NCBI GenBank assembly: GCA_900543625.1
Contig: UQSF01000024.1
Span: 1 to 23,624, forward strand
Direction of reading: 5' to 3'
Length of the DNA: 23,624 nucleotides
Origin: an uncultured Eubacteriales bacterium
Lineage (GTDB): Bacteria > Bacillota > Clostridia > Oscillospirales > Oscillospiraceae
The translations under genes and the position numbers were made by a program. A model generated the notes under the pieces. The model was not told the origin of the DNA and searched no databases. It saw nothing but the letters and a program-made list of their open reading frames with translations. Each line of letters begins with the position of its first letter. Position 1 is the first letter of the stretch. This document shows positions 7,190 to 16,089 of this stretch, one piece after another.

Positions 7190-9718
7190 TTACGCTGCGG
7201 TGGGCATGCTGGGCTGCTCGGGTGCGCTCGGCTGCGCAGGCGTGCTGGGCTGCTCGGGCGTGCTGGGCTGCACAGGCGTGCTGGGCTGGTCGGGCGCGGC
7301 CGGAAGCTCGTCGAGCGCAAAGGTCAGCTGCGTCTCGTAGAAGCTGCGGAACACCTGCGCGAGCTGCGCGCGGCTGAGCAGGTCGGTCGGCTTGAAGGAA
7401 CCGTTGTCGCCGACCATGATCCCGCTGATGTAGCAGACAGCGACCGCCTCGCGTGCCCAGGAAGCGACCGTGTCGCCGTCCTTGAACGCGCCGAGGGCGA
7501 GCTTGATGTCATCCTCGGCGAGGATGGAATCCGTACCGAAGAGCATGCCGTAGAACATGACGGCCATCTCCTGACGGGTGATGGCGCGGCCCGGGCGGAA
7601 CGTGCCGTCCTCATAGCCGCTGACCACGCCGGCGTTGTAGGCCCAGATGACCGCATCCGCGTACCACGCGGTGGAGTCGACATCGCTCAGCGGGCAGGTC
7701 AGATCGGACACGTCGGGCTCGTCGGCGAGCTCATACATCACCTGCGCGACCATGGCGCGGGTCGTCGTGACGTCGGGGGCGAACTTGTTGTCGCCCATGC
7801 CGGACATCAGGCCGGACGCCTGCGCAAAGTCGACGGCGGGCTTATACCAGCCGCTCGTGGCGTCGTCAAACGTGTTTTCAACAACCTTCAGACCGGAAAC
7901 CGCGGCGCGCAGCTCGGCGCACAGCGCCACGCGCTCGGCCTCGGTCTCGGCGGCGGCCAGCTTGGCCTCGACGGCGGCATAGGCCTTGTAGCTCTCGGCC
8001 GTGTAGGAAGCCTCGCCCATGACCATGCTCTGCACATCGGCGATCGCCGGGGCAACACCCTGATCGACCACGATGCGGCCGGCAGGCTCGGCATAGGTCT
8101 CGCCGATCACGCCCTTGAGCTCCTTGGTGATGTATTCCATGACCACCTCGTCCAGCGGCAGGCCGGTGTCGAACTGGTTGGTGGCTGCGGCAAACGCATA
8201 GTACGTGTCGCCGCCGCCGGCTACGAAGTTGTTCGTGATGACGGCATAGGTGGCCTCGGGGTCAAAGTCCTTGCCGTTGATCGAGCCGATGGTCACGCGG
8301 TTGATGGTCTTGGGGCCGTAGTACGTGGAGTTCGGATAGGATTCGTCGTTCTTGTCGTACGTTTCATACGTCGCGACCGTGAACTGCATGCCCGCCACCT
8401 GCGGGAAGCCGCCGATGGATTCCGGCGTGCAGTACGTGCTGGCCTCGAGCGCCTCGAGCAGCTCGGAGCCCTTCACGTAGACCACGGCGAGCGTGTTGCC
8501 GAACGGCAGCACAGTGTTGATGTCCTTCTTCGTGACGTCGCCCACGCCGATGCTCGCGCGGATGCCGCCGCCGTTGGTGATGGCGACCACGTTCTCCTCC
8601 GGAACGGTGATCTCCGCGTCGGCAAGCACCTTCCAGAGCATGGCGTCCGTGATCAGGTCGCCGAGGTTGGTCTCGGAGTCACGGTTGCCGTTGGGCGCCT
8701 TCGCGCCGTTGAGCGCCACCTCGCTCACGGCGAACTTCTCGCCGTATGCCTTGTCGATGGGGTCGATGATGGCCTTGGCGGCCGCGGCGACCTTTTCGTC
8801 GCGCGTTTTGTAGTCAACGACGGTGACGGACTTGCCGTCGGCATTCTTCTCGGTGTGCCAGATGGCCTTGAGCTCGTTGCCGACGATCTTCTTCGTAGCG
8901 TTGTCGATGGTGATAACGCCGATGTTGGCAAAGGCCGTGCCGGTCGACTGGATGGCCTCACCGTTCGGGCCGGCGGTCATGACGGTGTGGGAGTGGCCGT
9001 CGATGATGAAATCGATGCCCTGCACGTTCTTGGCCAGATCATAGGAGGTGTAGGGCTCGGAGCTCTCGTCCACGCCCAGATGCGCGAGGCAGACGACGAG
9101 GTCTGCGCCCTTCGCCTTCAGGTCTGCGACCTGTGCGGCCGCGCAGTTATAGAGCTCCTTGCCGTCCGCTCCGGCGAGGAACTTCAGGCCCTGAATGAGC
9201 TTGGGGTTGGCCTTGGTCTGCGCCTCAGGCGTCTCGAGACCGAAGAAGCCGATCTTCACGCCGCCCTTTTCGATGATGGTGTTGGCGTCATAGATGGTCT
9301 TGCCGTCGGCACCGAGCACGTCGGCACACAGGACCTGGAACTTGGCGGCCTTCATGTTCTCCACCAGCTGCGCATAGCCGTAGTCAAACTCGTGGTTGCC
9401 GAGGGTGACAACGTCATAGCCGGTCGCGTTCATCATGGTCACCGCGTCCGCGCCCTTGTTGACGCTGACATAGACGGTGCCCTGACTGTAGTCGCCGGCG
9501 TCGGCAAGGATGACCTCCGCGCCCTGCGCCTCATAGTCCGCCTTCAGGGCTGCCATGGCCGCGTACAGATCGATCGCACCATGCACGTCGTTCGAGTGCA
9601 GGATGACGGTCTTTCCGTCCAGCGGCTTTTCCGCTCCGGCCGCAAATGCCGTGCAGCTCAGGCTCAGCACAAGGCAAAGCACCAGCAGCAGAGAAAGCAA
9701 TTTCTTCATGTGCTTCAT
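7190..9718 (-). CDS. Secreted SLH-domain 5'-nucleotidase (UshA/CD73 family)
   Basis: This is a surface metallophosphoesterase predicted to dephosphorylate extracellular nucleotides. A signal peptide covers residues 1 to about 27 (MKHMKK, a hydrophobic core, AFAAG). The calcineurin-like domain carries HSNDVHG (D44, H46), GDYSQG (D76), LGNHEFDYG (N108, H109) and GHSH. The UshA-type C-terminal domain has NLGDLITDAM, ITNGGGIRASI and VAGGGDTYY. A short helical stretch near 585-625 is followed by three SLH repeats (about 630-795) for cell-wall anchoring. A tail of five QPSxPx hexapeptides (811-840) follows. The 842-residue length is larger than plain UshA because of the SLH and tail regions. The ATG at 9718 is chosen for GGAGG 7 nt upstream; a second ATG three codons in is too far from it. 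Specificity (5'-nucleotidase, cyclic phosphodiesterase or UDP-sugar hydrolase) cannot be read from the sequence. Confidence 0.92.
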   Translation of the reverse strand: MKHMKKLLSLLLVLCLVLSLSCTAFAAGAEKPLDGKTVILHSNDVHGAIDLYAAMAALKADYEAQGAEVILADAGDYSQGTVYVSVNKGADAVTMMNATGYDVVTLGNHEFDYGYAQLVENMKAAKFQVLCADVLGADGKTIYDANTIIEKGGVKIGFFGLETPEAQTKANPKLIQGLKFLAGADGKELYNCAAAQVADLKAKGADLVVCLAHLGVDESSEPYTSYDLAKNVQGIDFIIDGHSHTVMTAGPNGEAIQSTGTAFANIGVITIDNATKKIVGNELKAIWHTEKNADGKSVTVVDYKTRDEKVAAAAKAIIDPIDKAYGEKFAVSEVALNGAKAPNGNRDSETNLGDLITDAMLWKVLADAEITVPEENVVAITNGGGIRASIGVGDVTKKDINTVLPFGNTLAVVYVKGSELLEALEASTYCTPESIGGFPQVAGMQFTVATYETYDKNDESYPNSTYYGPKTINRVTIGSINGKDFDPEATYAVITNNFVAGGGDTYYAFAAATNQFDTGLPLDEVVMEYITKELKGVIGETYAEPAGRIVVDQGVAPAIADVQSMVMGEASYTAESYKAYAAVEAKLAAAETEAERVALCAELRAAVSGLKVVENTFDDATSGWYKPAVDFAQASGLMSGMGDNKFAPDVTTTRAMVAQVMYELADEPDVSDLTCPLSDVDSTAWYADAVIWAYNAGVVSGYEDGTFRPGRAITRQEMAVMFYGMLFGTDSILAEDDIKLALGAFKDGDTVASWAREAVAVCYISGIMVGDNGSFKPTDLLSRAQLAQVFRSFYETQLTFALDELPAAPDQPSTPVQPSTPEQPSTPAQPSAPEQPSMPTAA
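7199..7288 (-). repeat. 18-bp tandem repeat coding the QPSxPx tail
   Basis: Five consecutive 18-bp units encode QPSTPV, QPSTPE, QPSTPA, QPSAPE and QPSMPT at the extreme C-terminus of the SLH nucleotidase. The units are nearly identical in DNA, so copy number could vary by slippage without changing frame. Confidence 0.85.
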
Positions 9719-9759
9719 GTGATATCCTCCGTTTCATGATTTAGGGTATCGCTTCTTTG

Positions 9760-9765
9760 ATTATA
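9760..9765 (-). promoter_or_regulatory. -10 element of the SLH nucleotidase gene
   Basis: A perfect TATAAT on the minus strand lies 41 nt upstream of the ATG at 9718. The position 17 nt further upstream (cccgtt) is a poor -35. The promoter may therefore depend on an activator. This is in the 248-nt divergent gap to thyA; besides the two promoters I see nothing else in it. Confidence 0.5.
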
Positions 9766-9902
9766 GCATCCCGCAGCCGAAAACGGGACGGTCTGTGTGC
9801 AAAAAACGTGTCAAATCTCCGTGGCATTTTGACCAAATTTACCCTGCATTTTTATGCCTTTCGTAAAATAACCGCGGTGCGGCGCGTTTTCGGCTTTCGC
9901 CA

Positions 9903-9932
9903 TTTACAACTCCGCCGTCCGTGTGATAAACT
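9903..9932 (+). promoter_or_regulatory. thyA-dfrA promoter
   Basis: TTTACA (9903-9908), an 18-nt spacer and TAAACT (9927-9932) place a start near 9939, followed by GAAAGGAG at 9952-9959 and the thyA ATG. It is a moderate sigma-A type match. Confidence 0.6.
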
Positions 9933-9966
9933 AATATGTCATTGTTTTTTCGAAAGGAGCCGAATC

Positions 9967-10800
9967 ATGAGCTACGCAGACGAGGTATTCATCCGCAACT
10001 GCCGCGACATACTGGAAAACGGCGTCTGGGATACCGACCGGACCGTGCGCCCCCACTGGGAGGACGACGGCGCTCCGGCGCACACGGTCAAGAAGTTCGG
10101 CATCGTCAACCGCTACGACCTGTCCGAGGAGTTTCCGCTGCTGACGCTGCGGCGCACCTATTGGAAGACCGCCGTGGACGAGCTGCTGTGGATCTGGCAG
10201 CAGAAGTCGAACAACATCCACGACCTGCGCGGCCACATCTGGGATCAGTGGGCCGACGAGACCGGCTCGATCGGCAAGGCCTACGGCTATCAGCTCGGCG
10301 TAAAGCACCAGTATCCCGAGGGCGAATTCGACCAGGTGGACCGCGTGCTCTATGACCTGAAGCACAACCCCGCCTCCCGCCGCATCCTGACGAACATCTA
10401 CACGTTCGAGGATCTGCACGAGATGGCGCTCTACCCCTGCGCATATTCGATGACCTTCAACGTCTCGGGCAACACCCTCAACGCCATCCTCAACCAGCGC
10501 AGTCAGGATATGCTCGCGGCGAACAACTGGAACGTCGTGCAGTACGCCGTGCTCGTGCATATGTTCGCGCAGGTGTCCGGGCTGCAGGTGGGCGAGCTGG
10601 TGCACGTCATTGCCGACGCGCACATCTATGACCGCCACGTGCCGGTCATCGAGCAGATCATCCGGAACGAGCCCAAGGCCGCGCCGAAGTTTGTCATCGA
10701 CCCGTCCGTCAACGATTTTTATGCCTTCACCCGCGACAGCTTCCAGGTCGAGGGCTACGAATACAGCGAGTTCACGGGGAAGATCCCCATCGCGGTGTAA
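9967..10800 (+). CDS. thyA: Thymidylate synthase ThyA
   Basis: ThyA converts dUMP and methylene-tetrahydrofolate to dTMP and dihydrofolate. The 277 residues include the nucleophile C158 in LYPCAYS, the dUMP-binding NQRSQDM (about 176-182) and the C-terminal PIAV. The sequence around the cysteine (PCxYxxxxxV rather than PCHxxFQF) resembles the ThyA branch found in Bacillus and phage phi3T, not E. coli ThyA. The ATG at 9967 is fixed by GAAAGGAG 7 nt upstream and by the family N-terminus. An in-frame open stretch continues upstream to 9757 but has no homology or ribosome site. dfrA follows after 12 nt, so the dihydrofolate produced here is recycled by the next gene product. Confidence 0.97.
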   Translation: MSYADEVFIRNCRDILENGVWDTDRTVRPHWEDDGAPAHTVKKFGIVNRYDLSEEFPLLTLRRTYWKTAVDELLWIWQQKSNNIHDLRGHIWDQWADETGSIGKAYGYQLGVKHQYPEGEFDQVDRVLYDLKHNPASRRILTNIYTFEDLHEMALYPCAYSMTFNVSGNTLNAILNQRSQDMLAANNWNVVQYAVLVHMFAQVSGLQVGELVHVIADAHIYDRHVPVIEQIIRNEPKAAPKFVIDPSVNDFYAFTRDSFQVEGYEYSEFTGKIPIAV

Positions 10801-10812
10801 GGAGGGGCTGCC

Positions 10813-11298
10813 ATGGATGCGATCGTTGCCGTCTATGCCGACTGGGGCATCGGAGCCAAAGGCACACAGCCGCTCGTGATCCCCGCCGACCGCCGCCGCT
10901 TCCGCGAGCTGACGATGGGCGCCGCCGTGATCGTCGGGCGGCGCACGCTGGAGGATTTTCCGGGCGGAAAGCCGCTGCCCGGCCGCGAAAACTTTGTGCT
11001 CTCGCGCCGGAACATCACGATCGAGGGCGCGCAGGTGGTGCATTCCCCGGACGAGGCCGTGGCCGCCGCCGCGCAGCACGCGCGCTGCTTCGTCATCGGC
11101 GGAGACAGCGTGTTTCGGCAGATGTTTCCCCACATGACGCGCGTATACGTCACAAAAATCGACGCCGCGCCCCACTCGGACGTGTTTTTTCCGGACCTGG
11201 ACGCTGACCCCGCATGGCGCTGCGTGTCCGCCGAGCCGCGCGCCGAGCATGACGGCGTGGGCTATCAGTTTTGCGTGTACGAGAAAATCGAAGCATAA
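10813..11298 (+). CDS. folA: Dihydrofolate reductase
   Basis: This NADPH-dependent enzyme reduces dihydrofolate to tetrahydrofolate. The 161 residues are of normal length. The Met20-loop equivalent is DWGIGAKG (10-17) and the proton-relay acid is D26 in IPADRRRF. NADPH-binding segments are VGRRTLEDFPGGKPLPGR (41-58) and VIGGDSVF. The segment before D26 reads PLVIPAD where E. coli has PWNLPAD, so the nearly invariant Trp22 is Leu here. The ribosome site AAGGAGG overlaps the thyA TAA, which makes translational coupling likely. Function is well supported; the effect of the Trp replacement on kinetics or antifolate binding is unknown. Confidence 0.94.
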   Translation: MDAIVAVYADWGIGAKGTQPLVIPADRRRFRELTMGAAVIVGRRTLEDFPGGKPLPGRENFVLSRRNITIEGAQVVHSPDEAVAAAAQHARCFVIGGDSVFRQMFPHMTRVYVTKIDAAPHSDVFFPDLDADPAWRCVSAEPRAEHDGVGYQFCVYEKIEA

Positions 11299-11339
11299 AG
11301 ATCCGCCGCTTTCCGGAGTCGGAAAGCGGCGGATCTTTT
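11297..11339. terminator. Bidirectional terminator between dfrA and the miaB operon
   Basis: An 18-bp perfect stem, AAAGATCCGCCGCTTTCC (11297-11314) with 11321-11338, has a 6-nt loop and ends in TTTT on the plus strand. The A bases at its left edge give a short T-run on the minus strand. It overlaps the last bases of the dfrA stop codon and serves both convergent operons. Confidence 0.88.
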
Positions 11340-11345
11340 CTGCGC

Positions 11346-12050
11346 TCACCCGGCGAGTACCGCGAGCGAGAGCGCGTTGATGCACATGTGGAAAAACACC
11401 GGCGGCCAGATCGAGCGCGTCTGCTCATAGCAGAACGTGAGCGCGGCCGACACCGGCACATACGCCAGTGCCGAGAGCAGCAGCTTCGGATCGCCGTACA
11501 TGACGACGTACTGCCAGACGTGGTAGAGCGAAAAGAGCGCGATCGACACGGCATACGCCCAGAAGCGGCTGTGCGGCCGGATGGTGCCGAAGACCACGCC
11601 GCGAAACAGGCACTCCTCCACGAGCGGCGCCATGAGCACCGCGACGGCGGTCATGCGCTTGTAGTCCACTTTGGCAAGGCCGGTCACGGCGTCGTTGTTC
11701 GGCACGGGCAGCTCGCCGATGAGCCCCGTGCCGAGCTGCAGCACGAGAGAGAGCAGCACGTCGATGCCGTAGGCGGCGAGCATCATGCCGATGCAGCGCA
11801 GGATGCTGCCGGCCATCGTGTCATAGCTGCGGTGCAGGAAGCGCCACATGACGGCGAGCGTGAACACGAGGCCGATGAGGTAATACAGAACGTTGCACGT
11901 CACGTCCGACGGCAGCTTGCCGAGCACCGCCATGAGCAGTGCGCCGATCGTCAGCGGCAGCACGGCCACGTGGATGGGAAAATAGACCCAGCCCGCGATG
12001 CGCGCGCCGCGGGGCATGGGATCGCTCCACTCTGCTTTGGCTCTGCGCAT
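11346..12050 (-). CDS. CPBP-family intramembrane metalloprotease (CAAX protease-like)
   Basis: This is a polytopic membrane protein of 234 residues with about six to seven hydrophobic segments. It carries the three conserved motifs of the Abi/CPBP family: EExxxR as E145-E146-CLF-R150, FxxxH as F173-SLY-H177, and HxxxN as H221-MCI-N225. Family members process prenylated proteins in eukaryotes; in bacteria roles range from bacteriocin self-protection to unknown. I chose the ATG at 12050, which starts one base after the mutS stop (TGA-T-ATG), over an in-frame ATG 10 codons earlier inside mutS. Translational coupling to mutS is implied, the GAGGGG in the mutS end serving as ribosome site. Its substrate is unknown and a functional tie to repair is not obvious. 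Confidence 0.88.
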   Translation of the reverse strand: MRRAKAEWSDPMPRGARIAGWVYFPIHVAVLPLTIGALLMAVLGKLPSDVTCNVLYYLIGLVFTLAVMWRFLHRSYDTMAGSILRCIGMMLAAYGIDVLLSLVLQLGTGLIGELPVPNNDAVTGLAKVDYKRMTAVAVLMAPLVEECLFRGVVFGTIRPHSRFWAYAVSIALFSLYHVWQYVVMYGDPKLLLSALAYVPVSAALTFCYEQTRSIWPPVFFHMCINALSLAVLAG

Positions 12051-12051
12051 A

Positions 12052-14658
12052 TCAGCCCCTCGCTTTCTGCTGCAGCTCAAAGAGCAGGCGCATGGCCTCG
12101 AGCGGCGTGATGGTGTTGAGGTCGATGGCGCGCAGCTGCTCGGCGATGACGTCTCCGGCGGCGTCGCCGAGCGTCATCTGCGCATCGTCCTGCGCCGGGT
12201 GCGCGGGGGCGGCGGGCTGCGCCGCGCCGGACTCCAGCTCGCGCAGGTAGGTCTTGGCCTTCGTGATAATCGTGTCCGGCACGCCGGCGAGCTTTGCGAC
12301 CTCGATGCCGTAGCTGTCGTCGGCCGCGCCCGCGACGATCTTGCGCAGGAACAGCAGCGTGCCGCCCTGCTTTTTGGCCGTGATGTTGTAGTTGCGCACG
12401 CCGGGCAGCGTCTGCTCGAGCGCGGTCAGCTCATGGTAGTGCGTGGCGAACATGGTCTTGGCGCCGAGGCGGCGGGGATCTGCGCAGTATTCGAGCACCG
12501 CGCGCGCGATGGCCATGCCGTCATACGTCGACGTGCCGCGGCCGATCTCGTCGAGGATGAGCAGGCTCTGCGCCGTGGCGTGGCGGAGGATGTTGGCCAT
12601 CTCGCTCATCTCGACCATGAACGTGCTCTGTCCGGCGGCCAGGTCATCGGACGCGCCGATGCGCGTGAACACGCGGTCGACCACGCCGATGACGGCGCTT
12701 TTCGCCGGGACGAACGAGCCCATCTGCGCCATGAGCACGATGAGCGCGGTCTGGCGCATATAGGTGGATTTGCCGGCCATGTTCGGTCCGGTCACGATGG
12801 CGACGCGGTCATCGGCATCGTTGAGGAACGTGTCGTTCGGGACGAAGAGGCTGTCCTTTTGCGCCTGCTCGACGACGGGGTGACGCCCCTCGCGGATGTC
12901 GAGCGTGCGCGACAGGTCCACCTCGGGGCAGACGTAGTTGTTCTTCACGGCGGTCTCGGCCAGCGAGCACAGCGCGTCGAGCCGCGCCACGGCGTCCGCC
13001 GCCGTCTGCACGCGCGCGACCTCGTCGGCGACGAGCTGGCGCACCTCGTTGAAGAGCTGGTATTCCAGCTCCGCGATGCGCTCGCGCGCCGTCAGGAGCG
13101 TGTTCTCGAGCTCCTTGAGCTCGTGCGTGAAATACCGCTCGCTCGACACCAGCGTCTGCTTGCGGATATAGTCCTCCGGCAGCTCGGTGATGCCCGCGCT
13201 GTTGGGAATGTCGATATAATAACCGAAAACCTTGTTGTAGCCGACCTTGAGCTTCTTTGCGCCCGTACGCTCGCGCTCACGCTGCTCGAGTTCGGCAACG
13301 GTCTGCGCGCCGTGATCGCGCACGTTGCGCAGGCGATCGACCTCCTCGCTGTAGCCGGGGCGGAGGATGCCGCCCTCGCGCACGGAAAACGGCGGCTCGT
13401 CGCAGATCGCGCGGTCGATGCGCGCGCAGAGATCGGCGAGCGTGTCCATCTGCGCGATGTCGCGCAGCGCCGCACTGTGCACGTTCTGCAGCAGCGCCGT
13501 CAGCTGCGGCAGCTGCGCGCAGCAGAGCGCCAGCGCGTGCAGGTCGCGCCCGTTGGCCGAGCCGTACACCGCGCGCGAGACAAGGCGCTGCATATCGCCG
13601 ATCTCCCGCAGGCAGCAGATCAGCTCGCTGCGCAGGACATTGTCGCCCACCAGCTCCTCCACCGCGCCGAGGCGGCGGCGGATCTGCACGGGGCTCAGCA
13701 GCGGGCGCTCGACCCAGGTGCGCAGCAGGCGGCCGCCCATGGGCGTTTTCGTCTTGTCGAGCACCCAGAGGAGGCTGCCGCGCTTTTCGCCGGAGCGGAG
13801 GTTTTCCGTCAGCTCCAGATTGCGGCGCGTGGTGTAGTCGAGCTCCATGTAGTGGTCGTCGCCCAGCAGCTCCAGCCGCCGGATGTGGCCGAGGTCGCAC
13901 TTTTGCGTCTCGTGCAGATAGGCCAGCAGCGCGCCGGCCGCGCACACGGCCGCCGGCGCCTCGCCGAGGCCGAGGTCGTCCGTGCTCTGCACGCCGAACT
14001 GCTCGCACACGCGCGCAGCCGCCGCCATGTATTCAAACCGGTCGCCGCCCGCCTCGACCAGACTGCCGAGGAGCTTGGTGAGGAAGGTGCGGATGTCGTC
14101 ATTTTCCGCCGCCGCGTCGGCGCATACGGCCTCGCGCGGGGCAAAGCGCCCGAGCTCGTTGAGGATGTGGCTCACGGCGTCGATCGGGTAGCTCGCGGCG
14201 CAGAATTCCCCCGTCGAGAGGTCGCAGAACGCCGTGCCGCCGGACTGCGCGCTCAGATACACCGCGCCGAGATAGTTCGACTTGTTCTCCTCGAGCATCG
14301 AGGACTCCGTGACCGTGCCGGGCGTGATGATGCGGATGATGTCCCGCTCGACCAGCCCCTTGGCAAGCGCGGGATCCTCCATCTGCTCGCAGATGGCCAC
14401 CTTGTAGCCCTTGGCGATCAGGCGGCCGATGTACGCCTCGGCCGAGTGGTACGGCACGCCGCACATGGGCGTGCGCTCGGCGGGGTCTTCGACGTTGCGG
14501 TCGCGCGTCGTGAGCGTGAGGTCGAGCTCGCGCGCGGCCAGGCGCGCATCGTCGTCGAACATCTCATAAAAATCGCCCAGCCGGAAAAACAGCAGGCAGT
14601 CGGGATTGCGCTGCTTGATCTCGTAATATTGCCGCTTCATCGGCGTCAGTTCCGCCAT
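12052..14658 (-). CDS. mutS: DNA mismatch repair protein MutS
   Basis: This is the mismatch-recognition ATPase of methyl-independent repair, acting as a dimer on DNA. The 868 residues are typical of MutS1. The mismatch-reading GDFYEMF is near the N-terminus, with F30 and E32. Connector, lever and clamp domains fill the middle. The ATPase has Walker A GPNMAGKST at 624-632 (K630), the signature region STFMVEMSE, Walker B LLILDEIGRGTSTYDG and the ATHYHEL loop. The C-terminal end (LNTITPLEAMRLLFELQ) is the usual tetramer/MutL-contact tail. It starts one base after the miaB stop and is followed one base later by the CPBP gene, a three-gene operon. Its partner mutL is on the opposite strand just upstream of miaB. 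Confidence 0.98.
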   Translation of the reverse strand: MAELTPMKRQYYEIKQRNPDCLLFFRLGDFYEMFDDDARLAARELDLTLTTRDRNVEDPAERTPMCGVPYHSAEAYIGRLIAKGYKVAICEQMEDPALAKGLVERDIIRIITPGTVTESSMLEENKSNYLGAVYLSAQSGGTAFCDLSTGEFCAASYPIDAVSHILNELGRFAPREAVCADAAAENDDIRTFLTKLLGSLVEAGGDRFEYMAAAARVCEQFGVQSTDDLGLGEAPAAVCAAGALLAYLHETQKCDLGHIRRLELLGDDHYMELDYTTRRNLELTENLRSGEKRGSLLWVLDKTKTPMGGRLLRTWVERPLLSPVQIRRRLGAVEELVGDNVLRSELICCLREIGDMQRLVSRAVYGSANGRDLHALALCCAQLPQLTALLQNVHSAALRDIAQMDTLADLCARIDRAICDEPPFSVREGGILRPGYSEEVDRLRNVRDHGAQTVAELEQRERERTGAKKLKVGYNKVFGYYIDIPNSAGITELPEDYIRKQTLVSSERYFTHELKELENTLLTARERIAELEYQLFNEVRQLVADEVARVQTAADAVARLDALCSLAETAVKNNYVCPEVDLSRTLDIREGRHPVVEQAQKDSLFVPNDTFLNDADDRVAIVTGPNMAGKSTYMRQTALIVLMAQMGSFVPAKSAVIGVVDRVFTRIGASDDLAAGQSTFMVEMSEMANILRHATAQSLLILDEIGRGTSTYDGMAIARAVLEYCADPRRLGAKTMFATHYHELTALEQTLPGVRNYNITAKKQGGTLLFLRKIVAGAADDSYGIEVAKLAGVPDTIITKAKTYLRELESGAAQPAAPAHPAQDDAQMTLGDAAGDVIAEQLRAIDLNTITPLEAMRLLFELQQKARG

Positions 14659-14659
14659 G

Positions 14660-16072
14660 TCACGCCTCCTCGCCGTAGAGCGCCCAGGTGTTGCTGCCGG
14701 TGATCTTCACATCCACGAACTGCCCGACGAGCGCCTCGTCGCCGCGCATATGCACCAGCCGGCCGCCCTTCGTGCGCGCCGTGAGCGGATAGTCGCCCCG
14801 GCCGTCCGCCCCGTCGACGAGCACGCGCTGCACGCTGCCCTCATAGGCGCGGTGCTTTTGCTCGGAGATGGCGTTGGCCGACGCGACGAGCGCGTCAAAG
14901 CGCACCTGCTTCTGCGCGCGGGTGTAAGGGTCGGGCATCTTTGCCGCCGGTGTGCCGACGCGCGGCGAATAGATGAAGGTGAACATCGCGTCATAGCGCA
15001 CGGTCTCGACGAGCGAGAGCGTGTCCTGAAACTCTTCGTCCGTCTCGCCGGGAAAGCCCACGATGATGTCCGTCGTGAGCACAAGGTCGGGCATATACTG
15101 CCGCGCAAGCGCCACCTGCGCCAGATATTTCTCGCGCGTGTAGCCGCGGTTCATCGCGTGCAGGACGCGGTCGTTGCCGCTCTGCACGGGCAGATGCATC
15201 TGGTGCGCGCACTTTTCGCACTCGGCCATGGCGCGAAAGAGCTTTTCCGTCGCGTCCTTCGGGTGGCTGCTCATGAAGCGGATGACAAAGTCGCCCGGGA
15301 TGGCGTTGATGCTGCGGATGAGGTCGGCAAAGTCCACGTCCTCGTCGAGGTCGCGGCCGTAGGAGTCGACATTCTGCCCCAGCAGCGTGATGTCCTTGTA
15401 TCCCGCCGCAACGAGCTCGCGCGCCTCGCGCACGATCTCCTCCGGGTGGCGGGAGCGCTCGCGCCCGCGCACATACGGCACGATGCAGTAGGTGCAGAAG
15501 TTGTTGCACCCGTACATGATCGACAGCCACGCCTTGACGCTGCCGTCGCGCTGCCGCGGGATGCCCTCGGCGACGCTGCCGTCCGCCGGGTCGATGGCGA
15601 ACACGCGCCGGTGCTCGGTGCAGACGCTGCGCAGCAGCTCCGGGAAGCGCCACAGCTCGTGCGGTCCGAAGACGAGGTCAACGATGCGGTAGGACTTTTT
15701 CAGCTTCTCGGCCACGTGCGCCTGCTGCGCCATGCAGCCGCAGACCGCGATGATCTGCTCGGGATTGCGCGCCTTCGTGTGCGTCAGCGCGCCGACGTTG
15801 CCGAACACGCGCGTCTCGGCGTGCTCGCGCACGGCGCAGGTGTTCATGACGACGACGTCGGCCGCGAATTCGTCCTGCGTGAAATCAAAGCCCATGGCGC
15901 GCAGATAACCGCGCAGCTTTTCGCTGTCGGCCTCGTTCTGCTGGCAGCCGTAGGTGTCGACCATGGCCAGCGGCTGACGGCCGCCGGCGGAAAAATGCGC
16001 GCGCAGCTGCGCGCAGATGTCCAGCTGGCGCTGGATGTCCGATTCGGGGATCTCTACTCTCTGATAGCTCAT
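14660..16072 (-). CDS. miaB: tRNA-2-methylthio-N6-dimethylallyladenosine synthase MiaB
   Basis: This radical-SAM methylthiotransferase converts i6A37 to ms2i6A37 in tRNAs reading UNN codons. The 470 residues comprise the N-terminal MTTase domain with auxiliary-cluster cysteines C43 (DTYGCQQNEADS), C79 (NTCAVREHAE) and C113 (CGCMAQQ). The radical-SAM core has C189, C193 and C196 in YGCNNFCTYC, followed by VPYVRGRERSR. The C-terminal TRAM domain is about 400-470. The YVRGRERSR motif and the domain layout favour MiaB over MtaB or RimO. The ATG at 16072 has CAGGAG 6 nt upstream. The open frame extends further upstream without family similarity. It needs the product of MiaA, encoded at 19151. Confidence 0.96.
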   Translation of the reverse strand: MSYQRVEIPESDIQRQLDICAQLRAHFSAGGRQPLAMVDTYGCQQNEADSEKLRGYLRAMGFDFTQDEFAADVVVMNTCAVREHAETRVFGNVGALTHTKARNPEQIIAVCGCMAQQAHVAEKLKKSYRIVDLVFGPHELWRFPELLRSVCTEHRRVFAIDPADGSVAEGIPRQRDGSVKAWLSIMYGCNNFCTYCIVPYVRGRERSRHPEEIVREARELVAAGYKDITLLGQNVDSYGRDLDEDVDFADLIRSINAIPGDFVIRFMSSHPKDATEKLFRAMAECEKCAHQMHLPVQSGNDRVLHAMNRGYTREKYLAQVALARQYMPDLVLTTDIIVGFPGETDEEFQDTLSLVETVRYDAMFTFIYSPRVGTPAAKMPDPYTRAQKQVRFDALVASANAISEQKHRAYEGSVQRVLVDGADGRGDYPLTARTKGGRLVHMRGDEALVGQFVDVKITGSNTWALYGEEA

Positions 16073-16089
16073 GCAATGCTCCTGCCTGT

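Noticed and set aside
7199..7288. The 18-bp tandem repeats as a CRISPR-like array.
   Set aside because: There are no spacers; the repeats are contiguous, in frame and encode a proline-rich protein tail.
7088..9739. An 883-codon open frame on the plus strand opposite the SLH nucleotidase.
   Set aside because: Its composition is that of a GC-skewed antisense frame, it has no ribosome site, and the minus-strand protein has a signal peptide, metallophosphatase motifs and SLH repeats.
11998..14703. A 901-codon open frame opposite mutS.
   Set aside because: Shadow of mutS; no recognisable domain, and it crosses gene boundaries on the other strand.
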